Of a stretch of 64,000 nucleotides of DNA, positions 54,205 to 62,626 are shown piece by piece (within the stretch, counting starts at the first letter, position 1; the number at the start of each line of letters is the position of its first letter). The notes under the pieces are model-generated. The model saw only the letters and a list, made by a program, of their open reading frames with translations. It made no database searches and was not told where the DNA came from. A program made the translations under genes and the position numbers. Source of the stretch: Leucobacter sp. PH1c (GTDB taxonomy: Bacteria; Actinomycetota; Actinomycetes; Actinomycetales; Microbacteriaceae); the NCBI RefSeq assembly GCF_000633415.1, contig NZ_AYMV01000018.1:62001-126000 (forward strand), written 5' to 3'.

Positions 54205-55305
54205 GTGCAAGAAACGACGCGACTCGCAGGCCTTATTCAGGAGCGGATCAACGACACGCTGGCGCAGCATCGCTCGGCGCTCACCGCCCTCGGGCCCGAT
54301 GCGCAGCCGCTGCTCGACGAAGCGTTTGGCTTCCTCACGGGAGGCAAGCGCTTCCGCGCCCAGTTCGCCGTGCTCGGCTTCCGCGCCGCCGCCCCGCTCG
54401 AGCTCGCGGAGGACCTCTCCCCCGAGCTCGACCGCGTACTCGACGCCGCGTGCGCGCTCGAACTGTTCCACGCTGCGGCGCTCATCCACGACGACGTCAT
54501 CGACCGTTCCGACACGCGTCGCGGCCGCCCCGCCGTGCACCGGCTCTTCGCGGCCATGCACGGCCAGCAAGGCTGGGTCGGGTCCGCCGACCACTTTGGA
54601 CTCGCCGGGGCGATCCTGCTCGGCGACCTGCTCCAGTCCTGGGCCGACGAGCTCATGCAGCGCGCGTGCGACGCAACGCCGGATCGCGACGCGGCGCGAC
54701 GCGCCCGGGAGCACTTCAACCGGATGCGCAGCGAGGTGGCCGTCGGCCAGTACCTCGACGTGCGCGAGGAGCAGCAGCCGGTCTTCGCCGAGCACGCGGA
54801 GCAGCTCGAGCGCTCGACTCGGGTGCTCGTGTACAAGTCGGCGAAGTACAGCGTCGAGGCTCCGCTCCTCATCGGAGCGGCACTCGCGGGCGCAGCGCCC
54901 GAGGTGGAGGACGCGCTCGCCGAGTTCGGGCTCCCGATCGGCGTGGCTTTCCAACTCCGCGACGATCAGCTCGGCGTCTTCGGCGACGAGGAGCTCACGG
55001 GCAAGCCGATCGGCGACGACCTGGTCGAGGGCAAGCGCACCGTCCTCGTGACGCTCGCTCGGGAGCAGCTCCCCACGACGCAGCGGCGCATCTTCGACGA
55101 TCTCCTCGGCACCGAACTCGACGAGGAGCAGGTCATGATGATGCAGCGCACGATCCGCGAGAGCGGCGCCGTCGAGCAGGTCGAGGAGATGATCTCCCGC
55201 AATGTCGAGCGCGCGACGGCGTCCCTGCGGAACGCGCCGGTGTTGCCCGAGTCTGCGGCGCAGCTGCTGCAACTCGCCGAGCGCGCGGCGCGGCGCGCCT
55301 CGTAG
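54205..55305 (+). CDS. polyprenyl (geranylgeranyl-type) diphosphate synthase
   Basis: Chain-elongating trans-prenyltransferase, 366 residues. FGFLTGGKRFRAQF (substrate Lys/Arg), first Asp-rich motif DDVID (Asp96-Asp100) with RRG, second motif FQLRDDQLGVFGDEEL, and GKPIGDDLVEGKRT. The product length cannot be told from sequence. GTG at 54205, six bases after a TAGGCT -10 box and with no ribosome site, is leaderless. The order polyprenyl synthase, Rv2175c, PknL, aroG matches M. tuberculosis idsA2-Rv2175c-pknL-aroG. Confidence 0.93.
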   Translation: MQETTRLAGLIQERINDTLAQHRSALTALGPDAQPLLDEAFGFLTGGKRFRAQFAVLGFRAAAPLELAEDLSPELDRVLDAACALELFHAAALIHDDVIDRSDTRRGRPAVHRLFAAMHGQQGWVGSADHFGLAGAILLGDLLQSWADELMQRACDATPDRDAARRAREHFNRMRSEVAVGQYLDVREEQQPVFAEHAEQLERSTRVLVYKSAKYSVEAPLLIGAALAGAAPEVEDALAEFGLPIGVAFQLRDDQLGVFGDEELTGKPIGDDLVEGKRTVLVTLAREQLPTTQRRIFDDLLGTELDEEQVMMMQRTIRESGAVEQVEEMISRNVERATASLRNAPVLPESAAQLLQLAERAARRAS

Positions 55306-55311
55306 CTCGAC

Positions 55312-55367
55312 CGCGGCGCGCGTCGGAACTCGCGGCGCGCGTCAGAGCTCACGGCGCGCATCGGCGC
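55312..55367. repeat. 19-bp tandem repeat, about 2.9 copies
   Basis: CGCGGCGCGCGTCGGAACT (55312-55330), CGCGGCGCGCGTCAGAGCT (55331-55349) and a partial third copy, in the short gap between two convergent genes. Confidence 0.75.
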
Positions 55368-55384
55368 GCATGGCCGCGTGGCGG

Positions 55385-55732
55385 CTAGAACGCGAGCGAC
55401 TGCGTGGCGCGGCGCACTGCGCTCTTGCGCCCGGCGACGAGGGAGTCGACGGGACGCTCGCCCAGTTCGTCGTTGACCTCGAAGAGCCAGTCCATCGCTT
55501 CGTCGTCCGAGAATCCGGCATCGAGGAGCGCGAGGAGCGTCCCGCGCAGCGAGGGCAGCGGGTGATCGTCCTGGACGAACTCGACGGGGACCATGAGGAC
55601 GCCGTCGATCCGCACCGCGGCGAGGTGGTGATCCTCGATCAGGCGGCGCAGCTTGCCCGGGGTGAGCGCGAAGCGCTCCACCAGCTCGGGAATCGTGAAG
55701 TAGGACCTGTCGGGTGCGATGTTCTCGGCCAC
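55385..55732 (-). CDS. Rv2175c-family DNA-binding protein
   Basis: 115 residues. N-terminal winged-helix (YFTIPELVERFALTPGKLRRLIEDHHLAAVRIDGVLMVP, quoted in part) and a C-terminal domain with SLRGTLLALLDAGFSDDEAMDWLF. In M. tuberculosis Rv2175c binds DNA and is phosphorylated by the kinase PknL encoded next door; the same divergent arrangement is seen here. GTG at 55732 with GGAGGG immediately upstream. The target genes are unknown. Confidence 0.93.
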   Translation of the reverse strand: MAENIAPDRSYFTIPELVERFALTPGKLRRLIEDHHLAAVRIDGVLMVPVEFVQDDHPLPSLRGTLLALLDAGFSDDEAMDWLFEVNDELGERPVDSLVAGRKSAVRRATQSLAF

Positions 55733-55814
55733 CCCTCCACTTTGCCAGCGCGATCCGCGAAGCGCAATCCACGGGAACGCGGCGCGCGTCGGGCGACGCT
55801 CGGGCAAACTTCCG

Positions 55815-55820
55815 TAGACT
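55815..55820 (+). promoter_or_regulatory. -10 box for leaderless pknL mRNA
   Basis: TAGACT followed by TTCGCT and the GTG start at 55827. Confidence 0.6.
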
Positions 55821-55826
55821 TTCGCT

Positions 55827-57812
55827 GTGACCTCTGCGCCCTCCGACCCGTTGATCGGGCATACGCTCGACGAGCGATACGCGATCCGCTCGCGGATCGC
55901 TCGGGGCGGCATGGCGATGGTCTACCTCGCGAACGACCTGCGGCTCGAACGCCGCGTCGCCGTGAAGGTGATGCACGAGCACCTCGCGGAGGACGAGAAC
56001 TTCACCCGCCGCTTCGAGCAGGAGGCCCGGAGCGCCGCGCGCCTCTCGCATCCGAACCTCGTCAACGTGTTCGACCAGGGCCAGGACGCGGGCCGCACGT
56101 ACCTCGTCATGGAGTACCTGCCGAGCATCACCCTGCGCGATCTCCTGAAGCAGCAGAAGCGGCTCACCGCCGAGCAGACCCTCGAGATCGGCGAAGCCGT
56201 GCTGTCCGGGCTCGCGGCCGCGCACCGCGCGGGAATCGTGCACCGGGACATCAAGCCCGAGAACGTGATGCTCGCCGACGACGGCCGGATCAAGCTCGGC
56301 GATTTCGGCCTCGCACGCGCGGTATCGGCGAACACCACGACCGGGCAGGCGCTCCTCGGCACGATCGCGTACCTCTCCCCCGAGCTCGTCACCCGCGGCG
56401 TCGCGGACGCGCGCAGCGACCTCTACGCGTTCGGGATCATGTTCTACGAGATGCTCACCGGCACGCAGCCCTTCACGGGCGAGCAGCCGATGCAGATCGC
56501 CTACCAGCACGCGCACTCCGAAGTGCCGCCGCCCTCGGCGAAGTGCCCCGAGGCGACGCCCGAGCTCGATGACTTTGTGCGCTGGACCACGCAGCGCGAC
56601 CCCGAAGACCGGCCGCGCGACGCGGACGAGGCGCTCGCCGCGCTCACCCAGCTCCGGCTGGAGGGCAGCCTTCCCGTGGGGGCGACGCGCGTGCTCGAGT
56701 TCGGAGCGGCCTCGTCCGCGACGACGGTGCTCGACGGCGTGCAGCACGACCCGCTCGCGGGCGGCACCACAGTGCTCCCCGACGCGGGTGCGGCCCTGCC
56801 GGGTGGCACCACCGTGCTCTCGGACCTCGGCGATGGCGGCGCGAGCGGCGAGCCCCCCGCTCCCGCGACGGCGATCGATCGCGCCGCGGCCGCCTCGACC
56901 CGGCGCACCCGCCGAGGCCGGATCCTGGCCACGGCCCTCGTGGGGGCGACGGTGCTCGCGGGCGGTCTGGGCTGGTGGTTTGGCCAGGGGCCCGGCGCGC
57001 AGGTCACGATCCCCGACGTCGCCGGCGCGGACGTTGCTGCCGCGCAGCTCGCGCTCGAGGAGGCCACGCTCGTACCCGAGGCCTTCGAGTGCCCGAGTCT
57101 CACGATTCCCGCGGGCCAGGCCGCACGAACCGAGCCCGAGGCGGGATCTCGCGTCGATCGCGGCAGCACGGTGCGGATCTGCACCTCGACCGGGCCCGAG
57201 TTGAAGGACGTTCCCACGCTCATCGGCCTCAGCGAGGACGAGGCGCGCGCCGCGATCGAGGACGCGGGCTTCACTTTCGGCAAGGTCGTCGACACCCGCT
57301 TCGCCGATGGCGCGAAGGGCTCGGTGCTCGCCGCGCTCGATACGAACGGCGAACCGCTCGGGGCCCAGTACCCGGAGCGCGCACGCGTCGACCTCGTCGC
57401 CTCGGCCGGGCCGCTGCCCGATGTCGTCGGCGACACCGCGGAGCGCGCCACCGCGACGCTCGAGTCGCACGGGCTCGTGCTCGATGCCGGCCTCGGCTCG
57501 GAGGCGTACGATCGGGACACCCCGGCGGGTTCGGTGCTGGCGCTCATCACGAGCACGGACCCGGTGCGCCCGGGCGACGCGGTGGGGCTGCAGGTCTCGC
57601 TCGGGCCAGAGCTGTTCGAGATCCCCGACGTGAGCGGGAAGCCGCTCCAGGAGGCGCTCGATCTCCTCACGGATGCCGGCTTCTCCCCCAGCACACTCGT
57701 ACCGGGCGGCCCGCTCAGGGATCTCGCGAAGGCGACGGCGACGGAGCCCGCTGCGGGCGAGAAGGTGCAGGCGGGCACCGAGATCCGCGTGAAGAGCACC
57801 ATCTCGCTCTAG
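55827..57812 (+). CDS. pknL: PASTA-domain serine/threonine kinase, PknL-like
   Basis: 661-residue transmembrane kinase. Kinase domain about 18-275: ATP lysine Lys47 (VAVKVM), catalytic loop HRDIKPEN (Asp141), DFG (159-161), activation loop with Thr170-172, SDLYAFGI. A linker with repeated GGTTVL segments runs to one helix (about 365-386), then about four extracellular PASTA domains (392-661) that bind muropeptides or lipid II in homologues. The glycine loop is ARGGMAMV, with Ala for the first Gly. GTG at 55827 is leaderless. Neighbour Rv2175c is the likely substrate. Confidence 0.96.
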   Translation: MTSAPSDPLIGHTLDERYAIRSRIARGGMAMVYLANDLRLERRVAVKVMHEHLAEDENFTRRFEQEARSAARLSHPNLVNVFDQGQDAGRTYLVMEYLPSITLRDLLKQQKRLTAEQTLEIGEAVLSGLAAAHRAGIVHRDIKPENVMLADDGRIKLGDFGLARAVSANTTTGQALLGTIAYLSPELVTRGVADARSDLYAFGIMFYEMLTGTQPFTGEQPMQIAYQHAHSEVPPPSAKCPEATPELDDFVRWTTQRDPEDRPRDADEALAALTQLRLEGSLPVGATRVLEFGAASSATTVLDGVQHDPLAGGTTVLPDAGAALPGGTTVLSDLGDGGASGEPPAPATAIDRAAAASTRRTRRGRILATALVGATVLAGGLGWWFGQGPGAQVTIPDVAGADVAAAQLALEEATLVPEAFECPSLTIPAGQAARTEPEAGSRVDRGSTVRICTSTGPELKDVPTLIGLSEDEARAAIEDAGFTFGKVVDTRFADGAKGSVLAALDTNGEPLGAQYPERARVDLVASAGPLPDVVGDTAERATATLESHGLVLDAGLGSEAYDRDTPAGSVLALITSTDPVRPGDAVGLQVSLGPELFEIPDVSGKPLQEALDLLTDAGFSPSTLVPGGPLRDLAKATATEPAAGEKVQAGTEIRVKSTISL

Positions 57813-57881
57813 CTGACGGCGGCGCGGCGGCGCCGCGCTCCCGGAGACCGGATCCCCGAAGAGCGCGGCACCCAGGATCCG

Positions 57882-59345
57882 CTATCGCGGCTCGGGCAGG
57901 AGCTCGCGCTCGGCTTCCGCTCCCGCACGGTCCGCCGCTGCACCAGCGCCCGGACCGGCTTGGGGAGCTGCGGCGGAGGCTGCCGCAGCTGCTCGGCCCC
58001 CGCGCTCGGGGAAGCGCTCCCGCATCCCCTGCTCATCGTCGAGCCAGTTCGGCCCGCGGTTGCTGAGGAAGAAGATGTACACGATGAGCGACACGGCGAT
58101 CACTGCCGTGACGTACCCGACGAACCAGGGGATCTGTCCGGCGTCGCCCGCCGCCTGGTAGAGCATGGGTGCCGTCCCGCCGAATACGGAGTTCGCGAGC
58201 GCGTAGCCGAGGCCTAGGCCGAGCGCCCGGATGTGCGTGGGGAACAGCTGCGCCTTCACGACCGCGTTGATCGAGGTGTAACCCGTGAGGATGATGAAGC
58301 CGACGACGAGGATCCCGAACGCCGCGAGCGGGTTCTGCTGGGCCGGGAGCGCCGTGATGAAGAACCACGTGTAGAGCACGCCGCCCGTGCCGAAGAAGAC
58401 GAGCAGCGTCTTCCGCCCGACCTTGTCGGCGAGCCAGCCGCCGAGCGGCTGCAGCAGCATGAGGATCGTGAGGGCGATCAGGTTGATCACCGTGCCCGCG
58501 AGCGCGTCGCCCCCGGAGAACGCCGACTTCACGATGTTCGGCCCCGTCACCGAGTAGGTGTAGAACGCCACCGTGCCGCCCGCCGTCAGGAGGAAGCAGA
58601 GCAGCAGCGGCTTCCACTGGAAGCGGAAGAGCTCGCGCATGGAGCCGGACTCGACCGAGTGCCCCGCGCGCACCGCGGCGAGAGTCTCCTCGCCGAGCGA
58701 CTCATCCATCGTGCGGCGCAGCCAGAGCACGAGCAGCGCGCCGACTCCGCCGATCCCGAACGCCACGCGCCACCCCCAGGACGCGATCTGGTCGTGGGTC
58801 ATCGTCAGCATCATGACGAGCAGTGTGAGCTGCGCGAGCACGTGGCCGCCGACGAGGGTGACGTAGTGGAACGAAGACAGGAAGCCCCGGCGGCCCGCAA
58901 CCGCCGTCTCCGACATGTAGGTGGCGCTCGTGCCGTACTCGCCGCCCGTGGCGAAGCCCTGCAGCAGGCGCACGAACACGAGGATCGCCACGGCCCACGC
59001 GCCGATCAGCTCAGCGCTCGGGGTGAGCGCGATGATCATGGAGCACGCGGCCATGAGCGAGACGGAGATCGTGAGGGCCAGGCGGCGACCGTGCCGGTCG
59101 GCGAAGCGGCCGAAGTACCACGAGCCGATGGGGCGCATCAGGAAGGTCACCGCGAAGATGGCCCAGATGTACAGCGTCGAGTTCTGCTCATCGGCGGAGA
59201 AGAACTGCGACTCGAAGAAGCTCAGGAACACGGAGTAGACGTAGACGTCGTACCACTCGACCAGATTGCCGGCGGAGCCTTTGAGCGTGTTGGAGATGGA
59301 TCGCCGGATCGAGGGCGCTGTCGCGGTCGTCGTTGACACTGACAT
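57882..59345 (-). CDS. MHS-family MFS metabolite:proton symporter
   Basis: 487 residues, 12 helices. N-terminal GNLVEWYDVYVYSVFLSFFE, GSWYFGRFADRHGRR (MFS motif) and FATGGEYGTSATYMSE are typical of the metabolite:H+ symporters such as ProP, ShiA or CitA. The C-terminal tail is Ala/Pro/Gln-rich. ATG at 59345. It is divergent from a two-component/TAXI operon and the shared 193-bp region holds a direct repeat that may be the regulator's site, so the transporter may be its target (inference). Substrate: probably an organic acid or osmolyte. Confidence 0.92.
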   Translation of the reverse strand: MSVSTTTATAPSIRRSISNTLKGSAGNLVEWYDVYVYSVFLSFFESQFFSADEQNSTLYIWAIFAVTFLMRPIGSWYFGRFADRHGRRLALTISVSLMAACSMIIALTPSAELIGAWAVAILVFVRLLQGFATGGEYGTSATYMSETAVAGRRGFLSSFHYVTLVGGHVLAQLTLLVMMLTMTHDQIASWGWRVAFGIGGVGALLVLWLRRTMDESLGEETLAAVRAGHSVESGSMRELFRFQWKPLLLCFLLTAGGTVAFYTYSVTGPNIVKSAFSGGDALAGTVINLIALTILMLLQPLGGWLADKVGRKTLLVFFGTGGVLYTWFFITALPAQQNPLAAFGILVVGFIILTGYTSINAVVKAQLFPTHIRALGLGLGYALANSVFGGTAPMLYQAAGDAGQIPWFVGYVTAVIAVSLIVYIFFLSNRGPNWLDDEQGMRERFPERGGRAAAAASAAAPQAGPGAGAAADRAGAEAERELLPEPR

Positions 59346-59435
59346 GGAGGTCCAATCGTCGTCGCTTGGGGAGGAGGTCGTGCGGGATCGCACGCCGTCA
59401 TTCTGGGGGCGCGGCCCACGGGCGGGCGAGCCCGC

Positions 59436-59453
59436 CTTAACACTCCCTTTACA
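59436..59453. promoter_or_regulatory. OmpR-type direct repeat in the divergent region
   Basis: CTTAACA (59436-59442) and CTTTACA (59447-59453), spaced 11 bp start to start, the geometry of OmpR-family response-regulator sites. It lies between the MFS gene and the response-regulator gene. Confidence 0.5.
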
Positions 59454-59538
59454 ACGCACCTCGCCTTCCGTGTGCGATCCCGGACCACGCGCGTCTCGGG
59501 CCGCGCGGCGTGCGGCCATGGCGGGCATACTGGAGCGC

Positions 59539-60192
59539 ATGCGAGTTCTGGTCGCCGAGGATGATCGCTCGGTCGCTGCGGCACTCACCGCGGCGCTCAC
59601 CCGGGCCGGGCACACGTGCGTCCGCGTCGCCCGGGGAGACGAGCTGCTCGCGAGGTACCGCGACGTCGACGCGGTGCTGCTCGATCTCGGCCTCGAAGAC
59701 ATGGACGGGCTCGACGCACTGGCCGAGCTGCGCCGCGTGAGCTCGGTCCCCGTCCTCGTCGTCACGGCGCGCGGAGACGAGCGCTCGACCGTGCAGGCCC
59801 TGCGGAGCGGCGCGGACGACTACATCGTGAAGCCCGTGCGGGTGCACGAACTCCTCGCCCGCCTGCTCGCCGTGACGCGGCGCTACGAGCAGCCGACGCC
59901 CGAGCTCCTCCCGGTCGGATCCGCCGCTCTCGACGCCGCCACGCACGAGGTGCACCACGGCGACGCGGTGGTCGCGCTCACCCCGACCGAGGCGGGCCTG
60001 CTCACCGTGCTCGCCCGCAGGGCGGGGGCCTCAGTCCCCCGGCAGGACATCCTCACCGCGGTCTGGGGCGCGGACTACGCGGCCGACTCCCGCGCCCTCG
60101 ACGTCCACCTCGCCCAGCTGCGCAAGAAGCTCCCCATGCTCACGATCACAACGATCCGCGGGGTGGGGTTCCGGCTCGAGGCGCACGGATGA
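59539..60192 (+). CDS. OmpR-family response regulator
   Basis: 217 residues. Receiver domain with acidic pair Asp8-Asp9, phospho-acceptor Asp49 (VLLDLGLEDMDG) and conserved Lys in DYIVKPVR; winged-helix output domain about 130-215 (LTPTEAGLLTVLARRAGASVPRQDILTAVW, in part; HLAQLRKKL). ATG at 59539 lies seven bases after CATACT. Its stop overlaps the kinase start as ATGA. Closest in type to TctD/QseB-like regulators of carboxylate uptake (moderate). Confidence 0.95.
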   Translation: MRVLVAEDDRSVAAALTAALTRAGHTCVRVARGDELLARYRDVDAVLLDLGLEDMDGLDALAELRRVSSVPVLVVTARGDERSTVQALRSGADDYIVKPVRVHELLARLLAVTRRYEQPTPELLPVGSAALDAATHEVHHGDAVVALTPTEAGLLTVLARRAGASVPRQDILTAVWGADYAADSRALDVHLAQLRKKLPMLTITTIRGVGFRLEAHG

Positions 60193-61622
60193 GACTCCGC
60201 GTACTCCTCCCGATCTTCGTGCTCGGGCTCATCGCAGTGGTCGCCGTGCTCATCCCGGCGGGCACCGCGATCGCCGAATCGCGCACCCAGCAGTTGCAAC
60301 TGCAGCGCGCGAGCGCGCTCGGTCAGCTCACGCAGCGCGCCTACGCCGCGCTCGAACGCGGCGACACGGCCGGGCTCGAGCGCACGCTCGCCCGCTTCGC
60401 CGACACCTACGGCGAGGCCGTGCTCGTCGTCGACGCACGCGGAACACCCGTCGCAGCCGTCGGCGACATCGCACCCGAGGGCGCGGTGGCCGATGCCGCC
60501 ACCGCCGCGCTCCGCGGCGTTCCGCAGTGGCAGCTCCCCACGGTGACGCCCTGGAGCGCGCGCACGCACGTCGTCGCAGAGCCCGTGACGACGGACGGGA
60601 CCGCGCCCGCAGGGGCGGTCGTGCTGCGGGTGGACCAGACGGCGGCGCGCGCCGACGTCGCGGGCGGGTGGATCGCGGCCGGCGGCGCGGGCGCCGCACT
60701 CCTGGCGCTGCTGCTCATCGCGTCAGTGCTCTGGACGAACTGGGTGCTCCGTCCGGTGCACGCGCTCGGCGCAGCGACCGATGCGGTCGCGGGCGGGCGC
60801 GGCTTCGACCTGAGCGACGCGTCCGGGCCCCCGGAGCTGCGCCGTCTGGCAGCCTCCTTCACGCAGATGGCCGATCGCGTCGAGACCACACTCGCGCAGC
60901 AGCGCGGCCTCGTGGCTGACGCCTCGCACCAGCTCCGGAACCCGCTCGCCGCGATCCGGCTTCGGATCGACACGCTTCCCCGCGGAAGCGCGGGGATGGG
61001 GATCCCCCACAGCCGGCAGGACAGCGCCGGCGTCGATGCCGCGGAACTCGCCACGGAACTCGCAGCGATCGACGAGGATCTGGATCGGCTCGAACACACC
61101 GTCGATCGCATGCTCACGCTCGCGGACGCCGAGCACCGCGCCAACCTCCTCGCCGAGGGCGGCGCGGACGCGGCCGACCTTCCCGCGCTCAGCGTCTCCG
61201 CAGCGGAACTGCTGGCACCGCACGCCGCGCAGCTCGCGGCCGCCGGGGTGCGGCTGCGAGCTGACGAGCGCATCGCGACGGTGCGCTGCCGCCGCCACGA
61301 CCTCGCGGAGATCGTCGGCATCCTCGCGGACAACGCCGCCAAGTACCTGCCGGATCCTGGGGTCTCCCTCACGGCCGAGTTCGAGCGCTCCGAGACTCGG
61401 GAGATCCTCACAGTATCGGACACGGGGCCGGGGCTCGGCGACGATGAGCTGCGCAGCGTCGGTACGCGGTTCTGGCGCGGCCCCGGGCGCGACGAGCAGC
61501 CGGGTAGCGGGCTGGGCTACGCCATCGTGCTGCAGCTCGCGAGTGCGAACCGCGCCGAGGTGACCGTCGACCGCTCGCCGAGCGGCGGGCTCCGCACCCG
61601 GATCTCCCTGGAGGCGGCGTGA
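60189..61622 (+). CDS. sensor histidine kinase
   Basis: 477 residues. Two membrane helices (about 7-26 and 161-185) flank an extracytoplasmic domain of about 130 residues (VLVVDARGTPVAAVGD). A HAMP-like stretch follows, then the H-box ADASHQLRNPLAAI (phospho-His247), an acidic coil, N-box ILADNAAKYLPD, G1 SDTGPGLGDDEL and G2 GSGLGYAIVLQLA. A 20-residue insertion after the H-box (GSAGMGIPHSRQDSAGVD) is unusual. The gene overlaps both neighbours by four bases. Confidence 0.95.
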   Translation: MRLRVLLPIFVLGLIAVVAVLIPAGTAIAESRTQQLQLQRASALGQLTQRAYAALERGDTAGLERTLARFADTYGEAVLVVDARGTPVAAVGDIAPEGAVADAATAALRGVPQWQLPTVTPWSARTHVVAEPVTTDGTAPAGAVVLRVDQTAARADVAGGWIAAGGAGAALLALLLIASVLWTNWVLRPVHALGAATDAVAGGRGFDLSDASGPPELRRLAASFTQMADRVETTLAQQRGLVADASHQLRNPLAAIRLRIDTLPRGSAGMGIPHSRQDSAGVDAAELATELAAIDEDLDRLEHTVDRMLTLADAEHRANLLAEGGADAADLPALSVSAAELLAPHAAQLAAAGVRLRADERIATVRCRRHDLAEIVGILADNAAKYLPDPGVSLTAEFERSETREILTVSDTGPGLGDDELRSVGTRFWRGPGRDEQPGSGLGYAIVLQLASANRAEVTVDRSPSGGLRTRISLEAA

Positions 61623-62560
61623 ACGCGATCAGCAGGCGCACGGCGCTCCTCGGCGCGGCGGGGGCCGCCGCCGCGCTCCCCCTCGCACTGCCGGGCTGCG
61701 CGGCCCCGCGAACCGAGCGCCGGCTCGCGCTCGCGTGCGGCGAGCCGGGCGGGGTCTACCTCGACTTCGGCGAGCTCCTCAGCGCCGAGCTCGCCCGGGA
61801 CGGGCATCCCCCGCTCCGTCTCCGCGAGACCTTCGGCAGCGGCGAGAATGCGTCGCTGCTGGCCGCGGGCGCGGTGGACCTCGCGCTCGCACTCGCCGAC
61901 ACGGCCGAGCTGCCCGGCCCGGACGTCACGGCGATCGGCCGGGTCTACCAGAACTACCTGCAGTGCGTGGTGCGCTCGGACTCCGGGATCGCGGAGCTCG
62001 CCGACCTCGGCGGCACCGCGGTATCGATCGGGGCGCCCGGCTCCGGCGCCTCACTCACGACGCGACGGCTCCTCGAGGTGCAGGGACTCGGGCCGGCGCA
62101 GGCGGGAACCCGCGCGCGGGAGCTCCCCATCGGCGAGGCGATCGCCGAGCTCGCGGCGGGTCGGATCTCCGCACTGTTCTGGTCGGGCGGCCTGCCCACG
62201 CCGCTCCTCGCCGAGCTCACCGAGACCACACCGCTCGCGCTCATCGATCTCGGCGATGCGCTACCCGGGCTCGCGGCGCGCTACCCCGACCGCTACCTGA
62301 CCACGCGGATCCCGAGCGGCGTCTACCCCGGCACCGGGGCGACGACCACGATCGGGATCCCGAACTACCTGCTCGCCCGCCCCTCGCTCCCCGATGCGAC
62401 CGCCGCAGCGCTCGTGGGCGTGCTCATCGATCGCGCCGAGGCGCTCGTGCCTGGCGGGGCCGTGGGGATTCAGTTCCTCACGCCGGCGAGCCTCATCGAG
62501 ACGGGCGAGATCCCGCTCCACCCGGGCGCCGCGGCGGAGTACCGCCGCCGCTACGGCTAA
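61619..62560 (+). CDS. TAXI-family solute-binding lipoprotein
   Basis: 313 residues. A twin-arginine-like signal SRRTALLGAAG and lipobox LPGC (Cys27) indicate an exported lipoprotein, perhaps Tat-dependent. The body LACGEPGGVYLDFGELLSAELARDG (in part) and DVTAIGRVYQNYLQCVVRSDSGI belong to TAXI (TRAP-associated) receptors that bind organic acids or amino acids. No TRAP permease gene is present nearby. GTG at 61619 overlaps the kinase stop (GTGA), so the receptor is made with the sensor and may present ligand to it. Confidence 0.92.
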   Translation: MNAISRRTALLGAAGAAAALPLALPGCAAPRTERRLALACGEPGGVYLDFGELLSAELARDGHPPLRLRETFGSGENASLLAAGAVDLALALADTAELPGPDVTAIGRVYQNYLQCVVRSDSGIAELADLGGTAVSIGAPGSGASLTTRRLLEVQGLGPAQAGTRARELPIGEAIAELAAGRISALFWSGGLPTPLLAELTETTPLALIDLGDALPGLAARYPDRYLTTRIPSGVYPGTGATTTIGIPNYLLARPSLPDATAAALVGVLIDRAEALVPGGAVGIQFLTPASLIETGEIPLHPGAAAEYRRRYG

Positions 62561-62585
62561 GCGGGGACCGCCGCGCGCACGTCGA

Positions 62586-62612
62586 CCCCGGGCGCAGCGA
62601 GTGCGCCCGGGG
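62586..62612. terminator. bidirectional terminator between TAXI gene and aroG
   Basis: 11-bp perfect stem CCCCGGGCGCA (62586-62596) and TGCGCCCGGGG (62602-62612) with a five-base loop between convergent genes. Confidence 0.8.
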
Positions 62613-62626
62613 CCGACAGCGCCGCG

